Assembly (NCBI GenBank): GCA_003415625.1
Contig: PYIU01000002.1
Location: 4,092,001-4,156,000, forward strand
Source of the DNA: Aquanectria penicillioides
Lineage: Eukaryota > Ascomycota > Sordariomycetes > Hypocreales > Nectriaceae
Length of the DNA stretch: 64,000 bases
Reading direction: 5' to 3'
Position numbers and translations under genes: made by a program. Below the pieces are notes generated by a model. The model saw only the letters and a program-made list of their open reading frames with translations. It searched no databases and was not told where the DNA came from. Shown here one piece after another: positions 1-12,034 of this stretch; the stretch's first letter is position 1; every line of letters begins with the position of its first letter.

Positions 1-386
1 AGCCTGCTCCCTCACCCAAACTTGACGCGGTTTCGAGGCACCTGAAGCGCACTATGCTCGTTTAGGGCCCCTAAGCGAGTTGCTACCGCCACTCCGCCTT
101 GACCCTTGACCCCTTTCGCCTACTTTACTTGCCAACCTGCCCCTTGCTTGCCCGGCCGCTCTGTGGCTGGTGAGTTTCTCAAGCCTGGAGGTTTCCGTGG
201 CTGGTGCACATTCAGCCTCAGGCCCAGAGCCTTACCTGGTCTGCAAAAGGTGTGTCGCTAGGTGCAGCTGGCGTCGCAGACTCGAAGCCTCGCGACCGAA
301 TACCTTCCGTCAGGTCGTCCACCTGACTTCACAACACCACCCCTGTCGCATCTCCCACTCCTCTCAGCCAGTTCCATCGCCTCATT
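1..386. other. Upstream region of LEO1
   Basis: No gene is recognised here. The stretch is C/T-rich, as expected for the promoter and 5' leader of the LEO1 gene that starts at 387. Several short open frames cross it in both directions, but none has family-like content. Confidence 0.5.
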
Positions 387-1661
387 ATGTCTGACTCGGA
401 AGATCCAATTGACCCTCTCGACGAGGGCGGCGATGACCTCTTTGGCGACGAGGGCGACGACGAGGTTGCCTCTGTCAAGGAGCGCGTCCTTGATGACGAT
501 GACCTCGCTTCTGACCCCGAAGGAGACACCTACGCGCGCTATCGCGACGACAACGAGGACCAGACGCAGCATGAAACCAAAGACAGGGTTGTCATGGCCG
601 TTCAGACATATCGCCATAGGATCCCCAAGCCCAAGGATGGTGCCGTAAGTTTAAATCACCGCCCGCCGTGTTTCGTACGCTTACCGAATCTCGAAGCTAC
701 GAGTTCTACGAGTCCCCAAGTTCATCAAAGTTCTCCCTGAGGAATATGACCCCGAGACCTTCCAGCCGACCGATTTTGACATCGCCAACGCCAAGGCTCA
801 GAACCAAAAGCACGTCGCGAGAGTTCGCAGAGACCACAGCACTGGTGAGCTCAAGAGCAACACCAACATTTTCCGTTGGAGCGACGGGTCTGTGACAATC
901 TCCATCGGTGGTGAACAGTATGAAATCCAGAAAAAGGGCCTCGCGCCTGCTGCGGACAAGCCATACAACGAACTCCACGACGGTCATTACTACGCGGCTG
1001 CAGCGGAATTGAGCAGTAACCTCCTCATGACAGTTGGTCACATCACAGAACAGTACAATGTGCGCCCCAACAAGGCTGTCGGTGACGATGCACTGTCCAT
1101 CTTGGCTGAGAGGATGGCTCTGGCTAGCAAGACTTCAGCTGGGGGCGACATGATCATCCGAACTACCAGGGACCCCGAGCTTCAGAAGAAGCAGGCCGAA
1201 TTGGCGGAAAAGGAGAGGATAAAGGCTCAGCGCCGCCGCGAAAATGCAGCACTCAGGGTGGACGGTGGATATGGCCGGACCAACCGTGGTGGTCTCTCTA
1301 TTGGCGACCTCGAGGGAGGCAGACGAGGCTTTGGTTCCTCCAGGAAGCGTGGTGCACCGGGATCTACCAAACCCAAACGACGAGGTCCAGAATATGATTC
1401 TGATGATGACCTACCTCAAGGGGTGGCCGGGGAGATGAGTACGAGGAGGACGATTTCGTCGTTGGCAGCGACGAGGAGGAAGAAGTTGAAAGCGGTGATG
1501 ACGACGACGATCTATTGGATGACATGGAAGAAAAGCCACGCTCCAAGAGACAAAGGACCAGAGAACCTGAGGATGAGGATGCCGAGGGTTCTGATGTTGA
1601 GCCAATGGAGAGTTCGGGGAGACATAGGCGACGTCACGTTCTCGATGACGATGATGACTAG
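387..1661 (+). CDS. LEO1: RNA polymerase II-associated Paf1 complex subunit Leo1 (one frame break)
   Basis: Leo1 is a nuclear subunit of the Paf1 complex (with Paf1, Ctr9, Cdc73, Rtf1), which travels with RNA polymerase II and supports chromatin modification during elongation. The exons are 387-644 and 697-1661, with a 52-nt intron (GTAAGT...AAG). Seen: an acidic N-terminus (MSDSEDPIDPLDEGGDD), then the Leo1 core with RHRIPKPKDG, RVPKFIKVLPEEYDPETF and SNTNIFRWSDGSVTISIGG, then a basic R/K-rich stretch and an acidic tail. The frame breaks at about 1418-1433 in a G-rich run. Restoring one base lets the acidic tail (EYEEDDFVVGSDEEEE) continue to the TAG at 1659-1661, for about 407 residues; unrepaired, the frame runs on to 1758 with non-acidic residues. 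Family assignment is firm. The break is probably a sequence error. Confidence 0.9.
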
Positions 1662-2321
1662 ATGGGTTCGCGGCAGCACATGGTCAAGGGAGTTTGACAA
1701 GGGGGAGATGGGCTTGGTTCCACAATGTATGATAATAATCGGCAATTCCAAAAGCTGACAAAAGATGCTCTTTTCGGCGGCGTTGAGATCAGAATGAACC
1801 CTAAAAAAAAAACACAATAGACCTAGCGATGTTCACTCTGCTTCTGTCCAAGTCATGGCCGTGCTATCAATCGTCTGTTGATCGTAGCTGCACCGAGCCG
1901 AAATTTGGCGCGAGGGGCCAACACTTTTTAATTCTCCATCCTGGAGCATGCTCCTGGGCCGATGTCAAATAATTGTGGTGTCAAGAGGTGGTATTGTGGC
2001 TCAGACCTTCAGTCGTTCCGGGCCGAGTTCGTCGGCTGGTGATGATTGGCAATCACATGCCTGGGTTTAGCGTCAACTGTTTGTTGAACGGCTTCCTGCG
2101 GGGAGCTCTCACGGCCCAACAACAACCGCTCATTACCCTCCCGCGCAGGCTCGAGCTTCCTCTCAGCCCCCAGCTATCCGTCGCGAGGACCACGGGTTGC
2201 CTTGCATGTGGTCTGGCGGTCCCTACAATGCCCTAGACAGACGCGCGCGTGCTATTGCGCTCGACCCGACTCCATCTCCCCGGCTGTCGTCAATGGTGCT
2301 TGTGATCGTCCCTCGGCAATC
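1662..2321. other. Intergenic, LEO1 to patatin-like gene
   Basis: LEO1 3' region followed by the leader of the patatin-like gene. No coding content is recognised. An A-rich run at about 1803-1818 follows the LEO1 stop. Confidence 0.45.
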
Positions 2322-4255
2322 ATGGGGGTAGTCGTGGCCGTCTGGGGTGTCGTCGTGGACGTGGCCAAGTTTTGGCAACGGGTAAAGCATCCCAGCGCCT
2401 GGGTGACTGGGTCAATAATATGTTGTTGTCTAACCATGCTGCTACAGAAGCTGCGCACCTGGTACACGCGCAAGAGTCCCGTCGAGCTCTGGCTGCACCT
2501 CTTGCGCAACGCCGAGACCTTTGAGGACTGGGAGGAGGCTGCCCTCCACCTAGACAACCTCCTCGCCCTCGATCTCTGGTATAGGAAGCTGATGCCACTC
2601 GCCTCCCGGTAGGAGAAATGCTAACGCGTCGCAGGCGCAACAACCCGACCTCCAAGCACTACGACTGGCGTCTCATCACCGAACGACTCGACTCCCTCGC
2701 GACCTCCCGAGAAGATGGCAACTTCCAGCAGCTCGTCAACCTGCTGCGATCTGGCCTCGTTCGGAACCTGGGGAATATTACCTCACCGAAGCTGTTCAAC
2801 CGCTCCTTTGCCGGCACCAAGTATCTCATCGAAGAATACATCACCCAGGTTGCCGAGTCGGTCGAGGACATCCGCGTGCTCCCGACCAGCCCTTCATCGA
2901 CCGGCCATGGAAATGGCCTAACCCTGACGACTCAAATGAAGCTGGACTGCATTCATGACACAAGACAGGCCTTTGGTAGAAGCACACTCTTGCTCCAGGG
3001 CGGCGCCATCTTTGGCATGTGCCACCTTGGCGTTGTCAAGGCCCTGTTCCTTCGCGGGCTCCTCCCGCGCATCATAACCGGCACGGCTACCGGGCTCTGA
3101 TCGCAGCGCTCGTCGCGATCCACACTGAAGAGGAGCTGCCAGCTGTTTTAAGTGGCGATGGGATTGACCTCTCCGCGTTTGCGTCCAAGAGTGGCATAGA
3201 GCCAGGCCAGGCCAGTGGTCAAACAACCCGCTCCAGGTGGGAGACCTTGCTGCGCAGAATCCGCCGCTTCTCACGTGAAGGATACTTCTTGGATGTTACT
3301 GTTCTAGAAGAATGCGTGAGAGCAAATGTCGGAGACCTAACGTTCGAGGAGGCGTACAATCGCAGCAAGCGGGTCTTGAACATCACAGTCGCCACTGAGG
3401 GACAGGATGGTGTTCCAACCCTCCTCAACTACTTGACTGCACCGAACGTTGTAAGTTGTTTTTCTTTCTTGTACTGCTGGCAACAATGGAAAGATTGCAG
3501 ACTAATTCTCAATAGTTGATTTGGACTGCTGCTGTGCATCGAATGCATCTTCGCCTGCACTATACGGCCGGCGAAAGACAACCATGCTATGCAAGGATGC
3601 GCATGGCGAAATTGCACCTTGGGCTCCGGCAAACACTATCGACTTTCGTCACTGGACACATACGTCGTATACCGACCGTGACTCGCCGCTCAGACGCATT
3701 GCAGAACTGTTCAACGTCAACCACTTTATCGTCAGTCAAGCTCGCCCTTATCTTATTCCCTTTATCCAGTCCGACATGCATGGCCCGTCCTTGGTGGAAG
3801 CCCGAGGCAAGACTACGCAGGTGTCGGCGTTTTTGGTTAGGATGGTTGGGTTAGAAATACGACACCGTTTGCGTCAAACTAGATACTTTGCGTCTGCTTC
3901 CGGCGAGCATCAGACGCTTCCTCGTCGACGAACAAGTCCCGGCCGCCTCCATGATGCTCGTCCCGAGGTGACTGCTGGCGACTTTGTACGGCTGCTAGAA
4001 ACACCCACACGTGAAACGCTAAATTATTGGATTTTGAGAGGCGAAAGAAGTGTTTGGCCTGCGGTTGCGGCCCTGAAGATTAGGTGTGCCGTTGAGAATG
4101 AGCTGGACAGATCATATCAAGTTGTAAGAAAGTTTAAGGCTCCAGGATTGCGACGGAAAGGTAGTATGGCGACAACCATGGAAGCCGAGCGGAGGGAGCG
4201 CGAGCGCACTAATGCACTTGGGGGATCACTGGGCACGGAGCATGGCGGGAATTGA
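2322..4255 (+). CDS. Patatin-like phospholipase / triacylglycerol lipase family protein (four frame breaks)
   Basis: Member of the fungal patatin-like lipase group related to yeast Tgl3/4/5, which act on triacylglycerol and phospholipids at lipid droplets and membranes. Proposed exons: 2322-2402, 2448-2578, 2635-3450, 3516-4255. The first intron is inferred from a TCTAACC branch site and is in frame, so it could be retained. Seen: an N-terminal DUF3336-like part (TRKSPVELWLHLLRNAETFEDWEEAAL), then the patatin core with LLLQGGAIFGMCHLGVVKAL, IITGTATG, NYLTAPNV and LNYWILRGERSVWPAV. The motif usually read GXSXG is GTATG here, with Ala at the nucleophile position (GCT, 3086-3088). Frame breaks: a missing base near 3094, a missing base near 3536, an extra base near 3877 and a missing base near 3966. 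The last two compensate, leaving about 28 residues out of frame between them. With all four allowed for, the protein is about 589 residues. Whether the Ala abolishes activity is unknown. Confidence 0.85.
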
Positions 4256-4786
4256 AGCATAGCATTGCGTGGATACTAACGCGAGAACGAACAGGGCACA
4301 AGCCATTCATGATCTTAGGCACAATACAGGATTATTCCCGTTTGAAGCTGTGTTGTTCTGAGGTGGAGGAATGCTGTCGACAAACATGACCGCCGTCGTT
4401 CGGACTACGTTGGAAACCCACCATGCACTAACGAAAGCGAGCCGATGTGAATTGTTGTTAACCACACCAAATCAGAATACATGCACTGCTCTGTAGTGGT
4501 TATTCATGAATATGCAAACGACTATGGGGTGTTGTCAGTTCTGCCAAGTCAGAGCAGATGTCAGATTCCATGGCCACATCGTTCAGAGTCGCCTTTGAGT
4601 GTTCTGAACAAACAAGATGTACTCTCTAACACGTTCACGAATATAAAACGAATGTTATGATACGTACAGTATTATTACTTGCTAGTTATGGTACTTCTAC
4701 TTACTCATCAGTGAGGACAGTCTCAAAGGCCCCCTCTCCCCTGCCACGATACCTCCCGTCAACTCCACGCCAAGAAGAGGGAAACC
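4256..4786. other. Intergenic, patatin-like gene to hydrolase-like gene
   Basis: AT-richer than its surroundings and without recognised coding content. It should hold the 3' end of the lipase gene and the promoter of the gene at 4787. Confidence 0.45.
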
Positions 4787-5831
4787 ATGAGCCTGCGATT
4801 CGAATCACCGCTTCATGTTGAAAGCGGACTTTTGCTGCACGTGGTTGAGCCGCAGCCGAAGAAGATTCACCACTGCACCTTTATTCTCCTACACGACTGC
4901 GTGGCGGACGGTCTCTCCTTTTGTCACCAACTCACCGAGGCCCTGGCCCCAATCAAGGCAAAGGATTTGTTTCCACATGCGCGCTTCGTATTCCCAAACG
5001 GGCCTCGTCCCCTTGTACCTGAATCCCCGGTGCTGGAGACGCTGAACTGGTTCTCCCTTGAGACACTCGACCACAACGACCAGCATGCTCCTGAGGGCGA
5101 ATGGCTACGGGTCTCAATCGTTATCGACCAGCTGGAGGCTCTAATCACGACCGAAGCGAAGAATATTGGCCGGCAGAATGTTTTCATTGGGGGTATTGGA
5201 ATGGGCGCTTCCATCGCCATGGCACTTATTTTGAAGATAAATCAGCCCATTGGGGGCTCTTTGGGTTGAATGGGTGGATTCCCTTCCTGACCGACGTTGA
5301 GGACATTGCGACTCGTGGAATGCTCCATGGAAATGTCTCTTACATCGGACCTAATACCAGGGAGGAGGCTTCTAACGCTTCAATGACGGAGCCTACCCTA
5401 TGTTGCGGCGCTGCTGGCCAGACCTTCTCTCTTTCGAGTGAGGCTAGGGGTACAGCTACTTCAATCCAGTTGGGCGTTGTTTCGCAAGATATCTCCCAAA
5501 GCAGTAAAGCCCGGCTTCTCCGAGTCGTCGGCTTTCTACGTCAATTCACTCACACCCGAGAGCCTGATGCAACGAAGCAGACGGGATGCGAGACCCCGGT
5601 GGTCCTGGTTCATGCTGCTGGCAACGACTATGTGTCATACGCCCACGCAAGATGGCCGCAGAGACACTGGGCAAGCTCGGCTTCCATGTCACGTTGAAGA
5701 CGCTCGGCCAGGGCGGCCACGCGGTGACCAAGGAAGCATTAAGGACGTTCCTCGATTCCATTATGAATGACAACCTTGTGCCGTTGGAATCATGGGAGCA
5801 CATTGTCAAGAACTTTCCGTCCGGGATTTGA
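4787..5831 (+). CDS. Phospholipase/carboxylesterase (acyl-protein thioesterase-like) family, catalytic residues altered; two frame breaks
   Basis: Alpha/beta-hydrolase of the phospholipase/carboxylesterase group (LYPLA-like). Seen: a first strand TFILLHDCVADGLSF where the family usually has LLHGxGxxG, ARFVFPNGPRP, then FIGGIGMGASIAMAL where the family has GG(I/F)SQG, then GLNGWIPF, then VVLVHAAGNDYVSY and GGHAV. The nucleophile Ser is Gly (GGA, 5198-5200). The usual acid in HGxxDxxV appears as Asn (AAC, 5623-5625) with Asp one place later. The His of GH is kept. No intron is needed. A base is missing near 5262 (a run of five G where six keeps frame) and another near 5654. With both, the protein is about 348 residues, ending at TGA 5829-5831. 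The loss of two triad residues suggests a non-catalytic relative, but the middle section (about 5400-5590) aligns poorly with what I know of the family. Confidence 0.7.
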
Positions 5832-8800
5832 GGCACAGACGAATCTGATGGAACACTCTGGATATGTTGGGTTAGAGCAGGGGTCACTGCTCGGCGTGCA
5901 ACCGGCCAAATAGTCGGTGCATGAGCTTATTGAAGCCTTGGATGCAATACGATGATCACTTTGCGGTCACGTGAGTTAGTAAGAACATAAAAGAACCCAT
6001 CCCTGTTGAAGTTTTGTTGGTAAATGCTCGGGTGCTCCAGCCGCAATGTCGTATGGATAAGAAGCAGGTACATTGATTCCTCCCATTTCGACATTTTGAC
6101 GTAACACTAGCTGCTGGCTCATGACCGGTACCTGATTCAACCTCACCTAATACTCAGACCTCACTTACTCGCATTATGCCCATCACTCCTTCATCATGAT
6201 CTCTTCCTGATGCCTGTCTCAAATGGGCTCAGGATTCCTAGCCCGACAAACAATCATGATGATCATCTCCAGAAAAAAGCCAACCCAACAAACAAGCCAT
6301 TTCCCCAAGATCCTGTCATGTGGTCGATCACATGTGTCTCAGTACCTAATAAGATGTTCCAATGTCCAGTCGGAATCCAGCCTTCAATCCCACATTCTGG
6401 CTGATGATCGTCCATCGCGCGCCTATTGACCAACCCAGAGACCAGGGCAAGAGACAGGATTACCAATGTGTATATTGATGGAGAGGAGGAGGAGGCCCTT
6501 TCTATGAAAAGGATGAACTGATGAGGCTCTGGCGAATGAAAGAATGCGACGCGTGTATCAATTCACCATCACGAGACGTTGCAGTGCCGGCTGGGGGTGG
6601 AGCTACCAGGCGAGAGAGTGGAGCAGCGCGGGGGAACCGGCGCAACTAGGTGTGTTTGACGTATTTGGTACGTAGGACTTGTTAGGACTCAAGACTCATG
6701 CAAGAAAACACCCGTCGTCAGCTCCAAGTATCAGGGAGTGGGTGCTTAGTTTGTAACATTGCTGCACCGTGCGGATATCTAGGCAAGGTTGATCAAGTGT
6801 TGATGATGATTGATGGACATGCCGGTCCGTCCAGGGCACAGCAGCAGCATGTCTTGGATTCGTTGTTGTAGGTTGGTGGTCATGGTTCCGGAGCCATCCT
6901 TCTGCGTCCTACGATACAGAGCCCGCTCGTTGGTCGTAGTTGGTGTGCTGTCTCGCAGGCCTGGCCGTACCCCAATCCGAGAAACAGCCTTTTTCACTTT
7001 CCCCTGATGAATAATAAGGCTGCACACAAAGCGAGGCGGCATGAAGTTTTAGGGTCCTTCACATGTGACGCCGCTGCATTTCTCACCACTCTGCCAAGCG
7101 TCCTTCGGCCCGGGATCCTAGAGCACTTGGGCGACTCTTTGGCACAGGCATCATAACTCAACACGGCATCAGGCGTACTGGTCACTTGCCGCGACGCCGC
7201 AAATTAGAGCTGACCAACTCGAAATGTGGAATATCACCGACCACACGACATTGTGAGACCTGAAACGCGATGCAAGGCATACATACGTCGCTCGGCCACA
7301 GTCGAGGAAATCGACCACCGTCATGCCTGCTGGTACAGTACCGTAAGACAGAAATGTCATGGCTAGGCACACTGAGGGGTCCCAAGTGCAGCCTGCATGC
7401 CAGAGCAAGCTGAGACTATGAGCAATGATCGACGGTTTTGGGGTCTCTATCCGTGTGGATGTGCTCAAGCCAGAATATTTATTAATAGAGTAAATGGAGA
7501 AAAAGACGGGAACTCACGTCCACGACACGTAATCGCCAACCTTGGCGGCAGACAGGCCGGCGAAAGCTGGGTAGGGCCTATCGTGAGCGTTGGCAAGATA
7601 GCTGATTAAAATTCTATGAGTAATGAATAGCCTAGCTTGAAATAAAAATACTGTAGCTGCAAGAAAATCAGGGCGGATCTGTTCTTATCGTTCATTGAGG
7701 CGGGCCCAGATACCAGTACCTGATAGCCGTCAACCAGCTGCACGACTTGCCGTTTGGAACTCAGACACAGGCACCAACGCTTGAGCATAATCGTTGACCG
7801 ATATGTGTCAAAACATACACACACACAATGTCACCGCTCCAACCGGGGGCACCTTCCCAGAGGCCCGGTGCTTTGCAAATCTCTGGATGGGGGCCAGTGA
7901 AACCCTGTCCTGCGTTGGGTTGCGTCACAGCACGATCGCGCTTATGATGTCCAGAAACCAACTTTGTACAACGTAGCCTCCTCGATCTCGGTCATTGTCG
8001 GCAGAGCGCGGCGTAACAGCACGGGACGAATTCCAGCCGCGAGGTGGTCAATTGGCGTGTGTGCGGGGATTTAAAGGCCGGCTCGGCTTATACTCTCCCT
8101 CTCTTCCACATGAGCCACGGAGATCAGACGAAACAATGGTTCGGGCAATGTTTGGGGAAGTGAGGCGGACGATAGTGACCACTAAGAACTTGCAAGAGAA
8201 AGCGCTAGAGTGCCCATGCAAGAATGGCACCACCCTGGGGATATTGCCCGAGGGTGTGTACCTCTGATGAGGAACCGGTGATGGACATGCACGCGGCAGC
8301 AGCGGGGGTCTCGGGTGCGGAGGTATAGAGATGCGAATATGGTTTGGGCGAGGCAGCGATACTGAGGATAGGAACCAGGGCCTATGAACACGAAGACACG
8401 AGGGAATAATCCTTCCCTGTGACCCTGGGTGAGCAAGGCAGAATAACCAGTTCATTGACACTCGGGTGCGATGAAGGTGTGAGATGGCTTCTCCGGCCGG
8501 GGTTGGCAGATCTTGTGGGTTGGTGGGTGCTGTTCCATAGTCCGGGGGAAGCTTTTGGTACCTACTTTGCCGATGTAGGTACGTGGTGTAATGCGGAGAG
8601 GAAAGCTCGTTTACCTGCCTAAGTAGGTAGGTACCCTTACCTACCTACCTTACCTTACCTACCTACCTGGTACCTACCTACCTGCCTTGCCCACCTTAAC
8701 TACCTCTACACAGTATCTTACCTACCTACCTAGGTAGGTACCTAAATTACCTACTTAACTAACTTGCCTTTCTTGCCTCAACTAGTCCGTACCCTGCCTG

Positions 8801-9911
8801 CCTTACTCCCCTCAACTACCTACCTTCCCTACCTTCCCTGCCTTACATTGGTACCTACCTAGGTACCTATCTAAGTAAGTACAGGGTACGCAGTAATGGC
8901 AGTAGGGAGTGTGTCATTCATCATCGCCTCGAGGCCCCAATTAACGTCTCATTCTCACTCTCACCCCCGACTCCGGCAGACACAACCCGCCAACACGCCA
9001 AGTACAGAATCCAGCCTCCGGCGCACAGCGCATGAAACACGACACGCTCGCTCACAAAGATGCGCAGACGCTGTGCCGCCTTGCATCGTCAAACTAGGTA
9101 AGTGCTTGGTAACGAGTACCGCACCGGGTGGAAAGAGTGAGCAACACTGCTCAAGGCTCACCAGCCAACTCATCCTGACTCGAGATCGGGTGGGGGGCAA
9201 CCGCCCCCAGAGCACACTTGACGCCCAACCACACATGACATGAGGCTCAAGTCATCCAATAGTATCCGAATCTCAAGCCCGTCCCTTGAATCTCTTGCGT
9301 CCTTTTCCGCTGCTGCGTAGGTGTGCACTGCGCTGCGCAGTCCCTTCCCCGGCGGTGGCCCCCTCGTTTCGGAGCGCTGCTGGATACGAGCGAGGAGCAC
9401 ATCCACGCGCCCCCCCGTCTCGCACCGTTCCTCCATTTTAGATCGCACTGCTTTATAACTACGGTCCATTCCCCCGGATCTCTATCCTCAATCTCTTCTT
9501 TATTTCGACACCACCAAGCCCATCGTGTCAATACCGCCTTGCCCCGTCCTCACGCCTTATTTGCCTTTGCTCCGTCGTTTGTCATAAGCCACCGCCATTT
9601 TAAGTGTCTGCTGTGCCTACCCACCTGCAGTCTGCCGGCCTTGCAGGTACCTGTACCAATCTATCACCAGTGAAGAGAAATCAAATTACAGTCACTTCTC
9701 TGGCTTCCATATAACTATCTGGCCTCGATTCCATTTCAGATCAACCGTACACATCAATTCTGCAAATTCATATCTTTTAGACTACCAACACCCTCAACCC
9801 CGACGATTGATTAGTGAACCACAAGGTACGATTTAGACACCAAGACACTCCCTCTTCAATGCAGCTGTAGTGACTTACACTCCCAAGTCGATCATCCATC
9901 CCTCCATCACA
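5832..9911. other. 4-kb gene-poor interval
   Basis: I recognise no gene here. Open frames are short and overlap on both strands without family motifs. The distinctive content is the TACCTA-rich block at 8624-8885. The last 400 bases before 9912 are C/T-rich and read as the leader of the next gene; GTACG near 9826 and GTAG near 9868 could bound an intron in that leader. Confidence 0.4.
8624..8885. repeat. TACCTA / CCTAGGTAGG low-complexity block
   Basis: Dense imperfect repeats of ACCT/TACC, with inverted copies (AGGTAGGT next to ACCTACCT) making short palindromes such as CCTAGGTAGG. Similar tracts are common in intergenic DNA of Sordariomycetes. No coding sense. Confidence 0.85.
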
Positions 9912-10534
9912 ATGAACGGCCTTCGCCCGGGTGCCACCCCCTTCCACGCCAGCACGACGCCACGTAAACCTCAGTACAACCTCGCCAACGAGTCGGCTGC
10001 CCAGCGTGGCCAAGCTATGGGTGACCCAAATATTCTTCATCCTCTTAATACCATGCCCCAAGCAATCGCCTCGATCGCGCCCATTGTCGCCACTTCCACC
10101 GGTGCCGGGGACACTATGGACGATGGTTGGCTCGTGATCGGCTCCGAACCTTCAGCGCCCGGGGCCCCATCGACCTCCGACTCCAGCTCCAACACGGACC
10201 CCACACGGCCCTCTGTCCCGGTCTCCATGTCTATTTCCGCCTCCAGCACGGGCGCAACCGCTTCCTTGGAACTTTCCTTGGACAACATCGCTATCCATAA
10301 CATGATAACCCGCCCCAGATCCAACTCCCTGAACGCATCTGGCTCCGGCATCATGGTCAAAGCACAGTCGTCAGCAGCGGCTTGCACCCGGAGCAGGCGT
10401 CCCTCGCTCATGCTTCCGACCTCACCTCGATTGAGCTTGGTGAGCCCTTTGGCCCTATTTCTGCCGACTCGCCTGACTCTCATGTCTTCGGTGTCGGCGC
10501 CTGGGCCGATGTTGAACGTCCCCCTGTCCCCTAA
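9912..10534 (+). CDS. Hypothetical Ser/Thr/Pro-rich protein (one frame break)
   Basis: Not recognised as any family. From ATG 9912 the frame gives a Ser/Thr/Ala/Pro-rich protein with an N-terminal MNGLRPGATPFHAST, an acidic-aromatic patch TMDDGWLVIGSE, and a basic-serine motif RPRSNSLNASGSG that resembles a phosphorylation or 14-3-3-type site. At about 10379 a one-base loss in a GG(G) run changes frame. Reading on in the restored frame gives GLHPEQASLAHASDLT and HVFGVGAWADVERPPVP to TAA 10532-10534, for about 207 residues. The unrepaired frame instead continues to 10706 with a Trp/Phe/Cys-rich tail that looks non-coding. No signal peptide or membrane segment is seen. Probably a real, mostly disordered protein. 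Confidence 0.55.
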
Positions 10535-12034
10535 GTGGCTGACAGGAAAGCTGGTCTCCTCGCTCCCTTTTTTCCTTTTTCCTTTGTGTGTTCCTCCTTG
10601 TTGGGAATGGGGAGTCTGGCGTACATCTTGGTTTTCCCACCTATGTTGGGTGATTGGATCGGATCAGACTCAGATTTATTTTTGTGGCAAACCTCGCCAT
10701 GTCTGAACTATATTTAACACTAATCCACAGCTTCTCGGGTGTGCGATTTGTTTTCTTCTTTGTCGTACGGTAGAGAAAAGGTTTTACGGTCGGCATTATA
10801 GGAATGCCGTCATGCAAGGTCGGTCAAGGGGGTGCCGGGGGAAAAAAAAGTACTTGAGGGAACTTAGTTATCTTGAAGAATGTTACCGCCATCAGATCAT
10901 TTCCACAATTCAGATCTTCACATTCCACCGTGTCGTGCTTAATCATGTAGTGTTACGTCAAAAAAAAAGATCGACACCCCAATTCTCCACCTTGGTCTGA
11001 GGGGAGAGGAACGGGAATCTCATCCCATGTGTATCTGCTGTGGTGGTGGCACACACAGATCTCCCAACCCAAGCGGCAAACGGCAGACGCCCTGGATCTT
11101 GCATTAGGAGGGGGCGGATTTTGTGCAAGTCCAGCTCGTGGCTTTCTGGAAACACCCCGTAGTGGACAATGCGGCCATGGTGGTGGCGACAGCGGTCCCT
11201 GGGCTGTCAGGTTATTTAATTTTCTCGTTCGGGATATCCTGGGTTGATGCGTTTCCGCTTTTCCTTCGGAGATGGCTCATCCGACGCGCGTCGTCAGGCA
11301 AACCCGAGGAAATTTACATCGGTCGGGTTTGCCCATCCATGCCCATGACTGTTGCCCTCCGGCTGCTACCCACCTCGTCCAGGAATCCAGATTCGGTAGC
11401 GATTCGGGTCGTCGGTGGTTAAAGTACCCAAGGGTGACGGTCGGAACAAGACGTACAATGCAGCCGTCCATCGGGGTGTAACGATCTTGGAATTTCCCCT
11501 GTGACAGTTGGTCCAACCGAGCGTTCCGGAGCGACAATAACAGGCTCAGGAGGGGTTTTGGGCTTTCCCACAGCCAAGGATATACAGAGTTGCAGCCACG
11601 AGGGAGTGGAGGTGTTAACAATGCACGACACACACAGTGAGGCGAAGTACGCACCCGTCTGAGCACGAACCATGCCACGCCAACATGGGACGAACATGGA
11701 CGTGCCAACCAACAGGAAACGAAACAATCACGACATGAAAGCGACCACAGATAAGCACAGCACAGTGCACAGGAAAGATTTTGAAGTCAGGGAACGGTTC
11801 TTGATAGAAAGTGGTAAACCAAAGACTGGTACCAATATTTGTCAAACACTGGCGCTCGACACACGCAGAGAAGCCAACTGACCCTCGTCCGGTTTATCCT
11901 CCTTGCCGCAGACGCCTCCCGGGGTAACCGAAAAATGAAGAGGCCATTAAGAAAAGAGTATACACAGAAATCGAAATTTCATCAAACCGCTCCCCATACG
12001 CTCACTAAACGCGTTAACCATCATGTCCGTGAAT
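10535..12034. other. Intergenic, hypothetical gene to GPI-protein gene
   Basis: No gene recognised. The two flanking genes converge, so this should hold two 3' regions. Short A-runs occur near 10840 and 10960. Confidence 0.45.

Noticed and set aside
387..1661. Programmed frameshifting as the explanation for the LEO1 break
   Set aside because: No slippery heptamer or following structure is evident, and similar breaks occur in unrelated genes throughout the left half.
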